Assembly: GCA_902776985.1 (NCBI GenBank)
Contig: CACYSD010000036.1
Span: forward strand, 1-44,339
Direction: 5' to 3'
DNA length: 44,339 bases
DNA from: UBA3839 sp902776985
Lineage (GTDB): Bacteria > Bacteroidota > Bacteroidia > Bacteroidales > Bacteroidaceae
Shown here in pieces: positions 1 to 6,889 of this stretch. Positions within the stretch are counted from its first letter, which is position 1, and every line of letters begins with the position of its first letter. The notes beneath the pieces were generated by a model. The model did no database searches, was not told where the DNA came from, and worked only from the letters and a program-made list of their open reading frames with translations. The translations under genes and the position numbers were made by a program.

Positions 1-24
1 GACATACCATGCAAAAAACACAAA

Positions 25-118
25 AATGGCAGCATAGAACTCTATGCCACCATTGCGAATACAGAAAAGAGGATGTGCCTATTTTGACACACCCTCTTTT
101 GTCCCACTGCACCGTGGG
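25..118. other. Cluster of three small hairpins, no gene
   Basis: Three inverted repeats follow one another. Arms 25-29/50-54 with 32-37/42-47 form an interrupted stem. Arms 65-77/88-100 (AAAAGAGG..TGTG against CACA..CCTCTTTT) form a 12-bp stem with one mismatch and a terminator-like outline. TCCCAC/GTGGGA forms a short third stem near 102-118. I see no protein-coding potential here. The hairpins could be the 3' end of a gene lying left of the window or a small structured RNA; the sequence does not decide between them. Confidence 0.4.
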
Positions 119-146
119 AATAATAAGGGTGTAGTTTAACGATTTT

Positions 147-265
147 GGTTGACAACTTTCAGCCTTATTTGTAATATGGGTTGACTTTGGTTTATACTTA
201 TTTTTAATCTCAGTTGTCAACTATTGTTGCTTATTTATGATATCAGTTGACATAATATAATTATG
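147..265. repeat. Degenerate 32-33 bp tandem repeat (about 3.5 units)
   Basis: Units begin at 147, 179, 212 and 245. Each opens with a GTTGAC/GTTGTC core (GGTTGACAAC, GGTTGACTTT, AGTTGTCAAC, AGTTGACATA); the first three units also share a CTTATTTnTnATnTs tail. The 32-33 bp period is close to three helical turns, so the GTTGACAAC half-palindromes would lie on one face of the DNA. No coding frame crosses the array. It could be a protein-binding array or a decayed minisatellite. The units are too divergent and lack non-repeat spacers, so it is not a CRISPR. Confidence 0.55.
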
Positions 266-270
266 AATTA

Positions 271-310
271 ACAGAAATTGCACAGACTTGATTGCCTGTG
301 CGATTTCTGT
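271..310 (-). terminator. Terminator hairpin of the nitroreductase gene
   Basis: Arms 271-285 (ACAGAAATTGCACAG) and 296-310 (CTGTGCGATTTCTGT) pair with one G-T type mismatch over 15 bp around a 10-base loop, immediately after the stop codon of the minus-strand nitroreductase. There is a T-rich tail on the plus side and a weaker AT-rich tail on the minus side, so it may work in both directions. Confidence 0.7.
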
Positions 311-312
311 TT

Positions 313-903
313 TTATTTATTCCCGAATTCGTTGTAGGAGACGTTTTCGGGTTTCCATTTGTCTTTAGGAGCGGGTTGCTCTGCAGGATGACCGATGACA
401 ATGACGCAGAGGGGAACGATTGTCTCAGGCAGCTTGACTGCAGAGGATACTGCTGCCACCCGTTCGTCCATAGGATATACTCCTGTCCAGACTGCACCAA
501 GACCCAGTGCGTGGGCAGCCAAAAGGATGTTCTCAGTAGCTGCCGAGCAGTCTTGTATCCAGTATGCCTGTCCTTTGTCCGGCAGGGTTTTTGTCATGTC
601 GCCGCAGACTACAATTGCAAGGGCGCATTGCTCCAACATACGTCCACGACCTCCAGACAATTCCTTCAACTTTGCCTTGTCGGTTACGGCAACGAAGTGC
701 CAAGGCTGTTTGTTTACTGCAGTGGGGGCTGCCATGCCTGCACGGAGGAGGGTCTCGATGTCGGCAGCGGATACTGGCTGGTCGGTGAACTGACGAACGC
801 TGGTGCGTGTCATGATGTTCTTGATGGCTTCATTTTCTGTCTGGGCAGAGAGGGTGAGGGCTGAAGCGCTGAGAACAAGGAATAATACAAATAGCTTTTT
901 CAT
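313..903 (-). CDS. Nitroreductase family protein with signal peptide
   Basis: A 196-residue nitroreductase-fold flavoprotein, expected to use FMN and NAD(P)H to reduce nitro or quinone-like compounds. Family hallmarks are an RTSVRQF segment at 33-39 (the usual R-S-V-R-x-F entry to the fold), APTAVNKQPW at 59-68, and the helix with GLGAVWTGVYP at about 134-144 that is typical of the FMN site. The first 20 residues are Met-Lys-Lys followed by a hydrophobic stretch ending in LSA-Q, a clear Sec signal, so the product should be periplasmic. That is unusual because most members are cytosolic. It is monocistronic, with a terminator at 271-310. The substrate is not predictable. Confidence 0.88.
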   Translation of the reverse strand: MKKLFVLFLVLSASALTLSAQTENEAIKNIMTRTSVRQFTDQPVSAADIETLLRAGMAAPTAVNKQPWHFVAVTDKAKLKELSGGRGRMLEQCALAIVVCGDMTKTLPDKGQAYWIQDCSAATENILLAAHALGLGAVWTGVYPMDERVAAVSSAVKLPETIVPLCVIVIGHPAEQPAPKDKWKPENVSYNEFGNK

Positions 904-907
904 AATT

Positions 908-940
908 TAAGTTTTTAAGTTCTTGAGTTCTTAAGTTTTG
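908..940. repeat. Short AAGTTCTTGAG-type simple repeat
   Basis: Directly upstream of the nitroreductase start lie imperfect units of (T)AAGTTTTTAAG / TTCTTGAG. The same word family recurs at 5909-5950 upstream of the glycosyltransferase gene. It is intergenic and non-coding, and looks like a lineage-specific simple repeat. Confidence 0.5.
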
Positions 941-1084
941 GACACAAAATCGCCATGAATTGCCCATATAATTACCATGATTTTTTTCTAATAAACAAAA
1001 ACCGAGAAAACCCTCGCTATTCCCGCTGACGCGCCGACCCGTAGCCTTTCGCTGAAAACCGTTTAACGATAACCTTAACGGTAA

Positions 1085-2239
1085 CTAATCATTGCGGGAG
1101 GGGAGGCGTAGGAGGTAGGTGTCGATAAAGGATTGGACGATGGGCCATTGGATTTCGGGAAGCTGGCAGTGGCCGTGACCACCGACGATGCTCCAGTTCA
1201 TGCGGTCGCCTATGCCGAAGCGTTCCCATACTTTCTTTGCTGCCTGAGCGGAAACGAGCATGGACTCGTTGGCAAGCCATTCGTAGTCGGGATTGCCTAA
1301 GAGGAGCAAGGCTCGGGGACAAATCATGGCACAGAGTTCGTGCTGGTCGTAGGGCAGGCGATAGACGCTGTCGCCATGGAAATATTCTTTCTGGCTTTCG
1401 AGAAACCAATGGTAATCGGTCTTGTCGAGACTTTCCACATTCTTCTTTGACTCATGGGATGCGCGCCATGCGGCTGCACCGCCTCCGCCTGGCTCCTGGG
1501 CAATGGTCAGGGCGATGCGCTCGTCGAAAGCTCCGCAATAGAGTGCCATCTTGCCTGCATAGGAGCAACCGGTCACTCCGATGCGGTTGATGTCGATATG
1601 GGTGATTTCGGGACCGAGCAGTTGGAGTCCGTCGATGAGGCGGCTCAGTCCCCATGCCCATTCGCTGTAGGCTCCGTTGGCAGTCAGGTGGGGATAGAGG
1701 CGGTCGAAGTTGTGCTCGCCTCGTTCATGGTGTTTGCCCCACTGTCCGTAGTCGTTTACCTGCTTCTCGTGGAAGACCATAGTGGCTATGGGACGGTCAG
1801 CAAAAAGATTGGTGGGCAGGGCTATGCCGCTCGTTCCTATCATCAGCGCATAGTGCTCTCCATCGGCGGGGGTGGTCTCAGGATATTTTATTTCCGAAGT
1901 AAGCGTGAGCGTCTGTCCGTTCACTGTTACTTCCACAGTGAGCACATTCTCGCTCAGGGTGGCACTCAGTTGCTCGGGCTGCACCTCGGGCTTGACGCCG
2001 ATTCCGTAGTGCTGGATCTGCGCGCCAATGACGTTGCGACGGCGTTCCCAGTCGGCGAAGGTGCTGACTCCCTCGAGGGCGTCAGGGAGTTCACGGATAA
2101 TGGGTAGCTGATTGGGATGGGGCATCACGGGGCGCTCGAAATGCCTGCCGGTATTCTCCTGGTTGTACACAAAGGGAATCTGCGCCTTTGCTGAAACGCA
2201 GGCGAAAAGGAGGATGAGGGAAAGGAGGGGACGGAACAT
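1085..2239 (-). CDS. CE15-like glucuronoyl esterase / alpha-beta hydrolase, exported
   Basis: A 384-residue protein with a signal peptide (cleavage probably after AKA or Q20) and an alpha/beta hydrolase fold resembling carbohydrate esterase family 15, which cuts the ester between glucuronoxylan and lignin alcohols. The nucleophile elbow is GVTGCSYAGK (Ser226), followed by the CE15-type AQEPGGGGAAAWR with Glu249 and a C-terminal GGHGHC with His355/His357 as the likely base. In typical CE15 enzymes the elbow is GCSRxGK with a conserved Arg after Ser; here the residue is Tyr227, so activity or substrate may differ. The start lies 6 bp beyond the mfd stop on the same strand, suggesting read-through cotranscription. 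No terminator is evident downstream. Confidence 0.8.
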   Translation of the reverse strand: MFRPLLSLILLFACVSAKAQIPFVYNQENTGRHFERPVMPHPNQLPIIRELPDALEGVSTFADWERRRNVIGAQIQHYGIGVKPEVQPEQLSATLSENVLTVEVTVNGQTLTLTSEIKYPETTPADGEHYALMIGTSGIALPTNLFADRPIATMVFHEKQVNDYGQWGKHHERGEHNFDRLYPHLTANGAYSEWAWGLSRLIDGLQLLGPEITHIDINRIGVTGCSYAGKMALYCGAFDERIALTIAQEPGGGGAAAWRASHESKKNVESLDKTDYHWFLESQKEYFHGDSVYRLPYDQHELCAMICPRALLLLGNPDYEWLANESMLVSAQAAKKVWERFGIGDRMNWSIVGGHGHCQLPEIQWPIVQSFIDTYLLRLPSRND

Positions 2240-2245
2240 AAATAA

Positions 2246-5200
2246 TTATGAATTATGAATTTTATTAAGTGTTTCCAGCGCGGCTTGGACAGTGGGGATG
2301 GAATAGACGATGATGGAGCGTCTCTCTCCGTCGCGGAGCTGACACTGACGGGGATGGGTGGCTGCATAGTTGATGATGCTGCCAAAGATGTCGCTCTGAT
2401 AGTAGGGGCTGTCGTTCTGGCTGATGAGGTAGCAGATCATGCGACCCTGCTTGAGGATGAGACGCTCGATGCCTAACTGGCTGGCTACCCATTTCACCTG
2501 GATGATGCGCATGAGTTCCTCTGCCTCGGTGGGCGGTGTGCCGAAACGGTCGATGAGACGGTCACGGTAGTCGGCAAGCTGCCGCTCGTAGGTGAAGGAG
2601 TCGAGTTCGCGATAGAGGCTCATGCGTTCGCTGCTCGAGGGCACAAAGGTCTCGGGGAAGAATGCAGGGATGTCGGACTCGACTTCGGGGAACTGGCCTC
2701 CCTCTAACTCCCCTAAAGGGGAGGAATTTACCCATCCGGATGGTGATTCTTCATTCTTCATTCTTAATTCTTCATTTATTGATGGGGGGGCTGGGGTTTG
2801 GTTTCTAAGTTCCTGCATGGCTTCGGCAAGTACCTTCTGGTATGTCTCGTAGCCGAGGTCGGCAATGAAGCCGCTCTGCTCTGCTCCGAGGAGGTTGCCG
2901 GCTCCACGGATGTCGAGGTCCTGCATGGCGATATGGAGTCCGCTGCCAAGGTCGCTGAAGTTGGAAATGGCGATGAGACGGCGGCGTGAGTCGTCGGGGA
3001 GGGAAGCGAGGGGCGGTGCAAGCAGGTAGCAGAAGGCTTTGCGGTTGCTGCGTCCCACACGTCCACGCATCTGGTGGAGGTCGCTGAGTCCGTACTGGTG
3101 TGCAGAATTAATGATGATGGTGTTGGCATTGGGCACGTCGATGCCGTTTTCCACTATGGTGGTAGAGAGCATGACATCGTAGTCGTGGTTCATGAAGTCG
3201 AACACGTGCTGCTCGAGTTCCTTGGGATCCATGCGCCCATGACCGATACATACACGGGCATCGGGAACGGTGCGGTGGATGATGTCGGCCAGTTCGGTGA
3301 GGTTGCTGATTTTATTGTTTACAAAGAATACCTGACCGTTGCGCGAGAGTTCGAAGTTGATGGCTTCGGCAATGATGTCGGGCGAGAATGTATGGATTTC
3401 GGTCTGGATAGGATAGCGGTTGGGTGGGGGAGTGGATATAACACTCATGTCCCTTGCTCCCATGAGTGAGAACTGCAGTGTGCGGGGAATAGGAGTTGCG
3501 GTCATGGTGAGTGTGTCCACATTGACTTTCATCTGACGCAGTTTCTCCTTGACGCTGACTCCGAACTTCTGCTCCTCATCGATGACGAGCAGACCGAGAT
3601 CCTTGAACTTCACGGCTTTGCCAATGAGCTTGTGGGTGCCGATGATTATGTCAATCTTGCCTGAAGCGAGGTCGGCAAGGAGTTCGCTCTGCTCCTTGGC
3701 GGTACGTGCACGGCTGAGATAGTCCACTCGAACTGGCATATCCTTGAGTCGGGAAGAGAAGGTCTGATAGTGCTGATAGGCAAGCACGGTGGTGGGCACG
3801 AGTACGGCTACCTGCTTGCCGTCGGTGGCTGCCTTGAAGGCTGCGCGTACCGCAACTTCAGTCTTGCCAAATCCTACGTCTCCGCATACCAGACGGTCCA
3901 TGGGCTGAGGACGCTCCATGTCTGCCTTGACGTCGGCAGTGGCGCGGAGCTGGTCGGGTGTGTCTTCGTATATGAACGATGCTTCAAGCTCCTGCTGCAT
4001 ATATCCGTCGGGTGAGAAGGCAAATCCTTTCTCCTGCATTCGTTGTGAATAGAGACGAATGAGGTCCTTGGCAATGTCCTTGACCTTGGTCTTCACACGC
4101 TCCTTCATGCGCTCCCATGCTCCTGTGCCGAGTTTGTTGATGCGTGGCGGCTGTCCCTCACGCCCCTTGTACTTGGATATCTTGTGGAGAGCATGAATGG
4201 ATACATACACTGTGTCTTCGTTCTGGTATGTAATCTTTATCATCTCCTGATAGCTGCCAGACTCCCCTCCATTACGGGATGGACCGGTGGTGGGTCGGTT
4301 GACCGGAACGCGGACAAGTCCTCCGAAACGTCCTACACCGTGGTCAATATGAACGATGTAGTCGCCGATGGCAAACTGCTGTATTTCCTTAAGCGTAAGA
4401 GCCACCTTGCCCTGACGTGCCTTGTCGCTCTTGAGGTTGTATTTGTGGAAGCGGTCGAATATCTGATGGTCGGTGAAGAGGCACAGATGCAGGGTGTGGT
4501 CGATGAATCCTGCATGGATGGTGCGGTTAACGGCTTCGAAGGACAGTCCCTGACCGGAGTTGAATGTGGAGAAGATGTCACGAAGTCGCTCAATCTGCTT
4601 GCCGCTGTCGGAGAGGATGATGAGCTGGTAGCCTTCACCCACAAGACGCTCGCACTCCGTCTCCACTATCTCGAAATTCTTGTGGAACAACGGCTGGATG
4701 CTGGTGGAGAAGGTGTCATCGGCTCCGAAGACTATCTGCTTGCGCAGGGAGACTGAGGCACGGAAATGTGACGGCTCGACAATGCGCCGGAGAAAATCGG
4801 TGCCGGAGAGGGCGTCGCTCTCGTATTCGGGAACGGCGTTGTTCTCCATAAGTGCCTGACGTGCTATGCCGTCGTTGTATATCTGCTCAACGCGGTCGCA
4901 GACAAAGCCCATGTTCTTGGCAATGAGGAAGATGTCGTTGGAAAAGAAGTCGAGAACGGATATGTAGTCGTTGCCTGAGTCCGACATCTCGGGCACCACG
5001 GTGACTTGCTTAAGACGTGAGTCGCTGAGCTGCGACTGAATGTCGAAGGTGCGGATGGACTCAATCTCGTCGCCGAAGAAGTCGATGCGGTAGGGCAGTT
5101 CGCTGGCAAAGGAATAGATATCGACAATGCTGCCTCGAAGTGCGAACTGACCTGGTTCATATACATAATCGGTGCGCAGGAATCCCAATTCCTCAAGGCG

Positions 5201-5701
5201 GTTCTCCAGCCACTCGAAATCAACCGACGCCCCCACGCTGAGACTGACAGAACTCTCGGTCAGTTCCTTCTTGGAAACGACCTTCTCTGCGAGTGCTTCG
5301 GGGTAGGTGACTATGAAGAGGGGAGTGTCGGGAACAACCTGCTTGACTCTGGTGAGAACCTGGGTGCGTAGGATTTCGTTGCCTGCATCTTTCTGATTGT
5401 ACTTTATGGCACGCCGGTAGCTCGAGGGGAAGAAAAGTACACGCTCCTCGTCGAGCATCTGCACGAGGTCGTGATAGAAATAGCCTGCCTCGTCGCTGTC
5501 GTCGAGAATGAACAGGAGAGGTGCGAAATTGCATTTGCGCTCGGTGAGCGAAGCAAAATAAAGAGGAAAGGATGAACCGCTAAGTCCACCCAAAAGCAAC
5601 GGTCCCTTGCGGCCACGACGCAAGAAATCGACTATCCGCTCAACCTGGGGGTGCCGGGACAAGCGGCGAAGTAAATCAGAAGTGTTCAAAACAGACGGCA
5701 C
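2246..5701 (-). CDS. mfd: Transcription-repair coupling factor Mfd
   Basis: A 1151-residue DNA translocase that removes stalled RNA polymerase at lesions and recruits the excision repair machinery. The N-terminal UvrB-like module spans about 1-330, the CarD-like RNA-polymerase-interacting domain about 435-510 (IGDYIVHIDHGVGRF), and the RecG-type motor about 560-900, with Walker A GDVGFGKT at 607-614, DEEQ at 708-711 and TMTATPIPRTL near 732. The C-terminal TRCF domain starts near 1010 (FVPSSSERMSLYREL). Two stretches look added: residues about 467-481 in the RNA-polymerase-interacting domain, and about 974-1002, which are the translation of a dispersed DNA repeat also found at 37618-37697. 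The last residues and the stop codon fall in an AATTCATAATTCATAATT simple repeat. Confidence 0.97.
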   Translation of the reverse strand: MPSVLNTSDLLRRLSRHPQVERIVDFLRRGRKGPLLLGGLSGSSFPLYFASLTERKCNFAPLLFILDDSDEAGYFYHDLVQMLDEERVLFFPSSYRRAIKYNQKDAGNEILRTQVLTRVKQVVPDTPLFIVTYPEALAEKVVSKKELTESSVSLSVGASVDFEWLENRLEELGFLRTDYVYEPGQFALRGSIVDIYSFASELPYRIDFFGDEIESIRTFDIQSQLSDSRLKQVTVVPEMSDSGNDYISVLDFFSNDIFLIAKNMGFVCDRVEQIYNDGIARQALMENNAVPEYESDALSGTDFLRRIVEPSHFRASVSLRKQIVFGADDTFSTSIQPLFHKNFEIVETECERLVGEGYQLIILSDSGKQIERLRDIFSTFNSGQGLSFEAVNRTIHAGFIDHTLHLCLFTDHQIFDRFHKYNLKSDKARQGKVALTLKEIQQFAIGDYIVHIDHGVGRFGGLVRVPVNRPTTGPSRNGGESGSYQEMIKITYQNEDTVYVSIHALHKISKYKGREGQPPRINKLGTGAWERMKERVKTKVKDIAKDLIRLYSQRMQEKGFAFSPDGYMQQELEASFIYEDTPDQLRATADVKADMERPQPMDRLVCGDVGFGKTEVAVRAAFKAATDGKQVAVLVPTTVLAYQHYQTFSSRLKDMPVRVDYLSRARTAKEQSELLADLASGKIDIIIGTHKLIGKAVKFKDLGLLVIDEEQKFGVSVKEKLRQMKVNVDTLTMTATPIPRTLQFSLMGARDMSVISTPPPNRYPIQTEIHTFSPDIIAEAINFELSRNGQVFFVNNKISNLTELADIIHRTVPDARVCIGHGRMDPKELEQHVFDFMNHDYDVMLSTTIVENGIDVPNANTIIINSAHQYGLSDLHQMRGRVGRSNRKAFCYLLAPPLASLPDDSRRRLIAISNFSDLGSGLHIAMQDLDIRGAGNLLGAEQSGFIADLGYETYQKVLAEAMQELRNQTPAPPSINEELRMKNEESPSGWVNSSPLGELEGGQFPEVESDIPAFFPETFVPSSSERMSLYRELDSFTYERQLADYRDRLIDRFGTPPTEAEELMRIIQVKWVASQLGIERLILKQGRMICYLISQNDSPYYQSDIFGSIINYAATHPRQCQLRDGERRSIIVYSIPTVQAALETLNKIHNS
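2698..2778. repeat. Dispersed palindromic repeat copy inside mfd
   Basis: On the minus strand this stretch reads as GAAGAATGAAGAATGAAGAA units, then the palindrome CCATCCGGATGG, then a CTCCCCTTTAGGGGAG hairpin with GTTAGAGGGAGG. The same modules in the same order occur in intergenic DNA at 37618-37697. Here the element keeps the mfd frame open and encodes residues about 974-1002, just before the C-terminal TRCF domain. Confidence 0.85.
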
Positions 5702-5704
5702 AAA

Positions 5705-5845
5705 TCAATATGCGCGGGCAAACATCCGGACAAAAAACAAAGCATCGGCACTTGCGTGCAAACTCTCTTTGATATTAACTACTTGATGCTTTACGCTTTG
5801 CTTGGCTGAGCGAACAATGTCTTTCTTGGGAGTAAAGTTTGTCAT
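5705..5845 (-). CDS. Possible 46-residue protein upstream of mfd
   Basis: An open frame on the mfd strand ending 3 bp before the mfd start. I prefer the ATG at 5845 because a GAAAGAGA purine tract precedes it; an upstream ATG at 5890 would add 15 residues. The product (MTNFTPKKDIVRSAK...) is basic in its first half and has no recognised domain. Tight spacing to mfd suggests translational linkage if it is real. It may equally be chance. Confidence 0.35.
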   Translation of the reverse strand: MTNFTPKKDIVRSAKQSVKHQVVNIKESLHASADALFFVRMFARAY

Positions 5846-6106
5846 AGGCAGGTCTCTTTCTTTGATATCTACATTGTTAATAACGAGCAATGTGGAAGAA
5901 AATTGTATAAGTTTTTGAGTTTTTGAGTTTTTGAGTTTTTAAGTTCTTTTATTATTCGGTACTATCGTTAAACATTAAACGATAAACATTAAACGAGTCT
6001 TTGAGTTTTGCTTCAAAAAAAATATTAAAAAACTGCGGGGATTATAAGAAGTATGAAAAAAAATGATTAACTTCGCATAAATAATACGTTCAACCGCCTA
6101 AAAGAC
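5846..6106. other. Divergent intergenic region with simple repeats
   Basis: Between mfd and the glycosyltransferase. At 5909-5950 there are tandem GTTTTTGA units, and at 5966-5995 a CGTTAAACATTAAACGA / GATAAACATTAAACGA duplication. Words of the second type also appear in inverted sense upstream of glmM at 29958-29993. A TAACTTCG near 6070 is a weak match to the TAnnTTTG box for the plus-strand operon. Nothing else is visible. Confidence 0.5.
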
Positions 6107-6889
6107 ATGAATACAAGCGACAGCATCGTAATCATTCCAACATATAATGAAAAGGAAAATGTGGAAAAAATAATCAGGGCGGTCTTTGCCCTCGATAAGG
6201 TTTTCCACATTCTTATTATCGACGATGGCTCTCCCGACGGGACTGCAGCCATCGTGAAACGTCTGATGCAGGAGGAGTTCGCCGACCGCCTGTTTATTGT
6301 GGAACGAAGTGGAAAGCTGGGTCTCGGTACTGCATATATCTGCGGATTCAAGTGGAGCCTTGAGCATGGATACGACTACATCTTCGAGATGGATGCCGAC
6401 TTCTCGCACAATCCTGCTGACCTGCCACGCCTCTACAGCGCCTGTGCGGATGAAGGCTATGACCTCGCCATCGGCTCACGCTATATCACAGGAGTGAATG
6501 TGGTGAACTGGCCTATGGGACGAGTGCTGATGTCGTACTTCGCCTCCAAGTATGTGAGATTGGTTACAGGATTCAGCGTGAAGGACACTACAGCCGGATT
6601 CAAATGCTACAAGCGAAGAGTGCTCGAGACAATAGAGCTTGAAAAGGTTCGTTTCAAAGGCTATGCTTTCCAGATAGAGATGAAATTCACCACATACAAG
6701 TGCGGCTTCAAGATAAAGGAAGTGCCAGTGGTGTTTGTGAACAGAGTGGAAGGCACATCGAAGATGAGCGGCGGCATCTTTTCAGAGGCTTTCTGGGGAG
6801 TGATGCGACTGCGCTGGGACGGATGGTTCAGAAAATATCCAAAATACATAGAACATGCTGACAATGAACATGCTGACAATAATAAATAA
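6107..6889 (+). CDS. Polyprenol monophosphomannose synthase-like glycosyltransferase (GT2)
   Basis: A 260-residue GT-A glycosyltransferase of the dolichol-phosphate mannose synthase type, transferring a hexose from a nucleotide sugar to a polyprenyl phosphate at the cytoplasmic membrane. It opens with IVIIPTYNEKENV, has the nucleotide-binding IIDDGSPDGT (Asp39-Asp40) and the metal-binding EMDADFSHNP (Asp96 and Asp98). There are no C-terminal membrane helices, matching the soluble short form. The last residues (EHADNEHADNNK) come from a perfect 15-bp tandem duplication that also carries the start codons of the next gene, with which it overlaps by 20-35 bp. It is first in the plus-strand run to 11914. 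Confidence 0.9.
   Translation: MNTSDSIVIIPTYNEKENVEKIIRAVFALDKVFHILIIDDGSPDGTAAIVKRLMQEEFADRLFIVERSGKLGLGTAYICGFKWSLEHGYDYIFEMDADFSHNPADLPRLYSACADEGYDLAIGSRYITGVNVVNWPMGRVLMSYFASKYVRLVTGFSVKDTTAGFKCYKRRVLETIELEKVRFKGYAFQIEMKFTTYKCGFKIKEVPVVFVNRVEGTSKMSGGIFSEAFWGVMRLRWDGWFRKYPKYIEHADNEHADNNK
6851..6880. repeat. Perfect 15-bp tandem duplication at a gene junction
   Basis: GAACATGCTGACAAT occurs twice without a gap (6851-6865 and 6866-6880). It extends the glycosyltransferase C-terminus and duplicates the ATG of the dihydroorotase gene, giving in-frame starts at 6855, 6864 and 6870. Confidence 0.9.

Noticed and set aside
147..265. Possible CRISPR array
   Set aside because: Units are contiguous, degenerate and have no unique spacers; no cas gene is in the window.
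1454..2107. 217-codon plus-strand frame opposite the CE15-like gene
   Set aside because: Antisense shadow; the minus-strand frame has a signal peptide and a catalytic motif.
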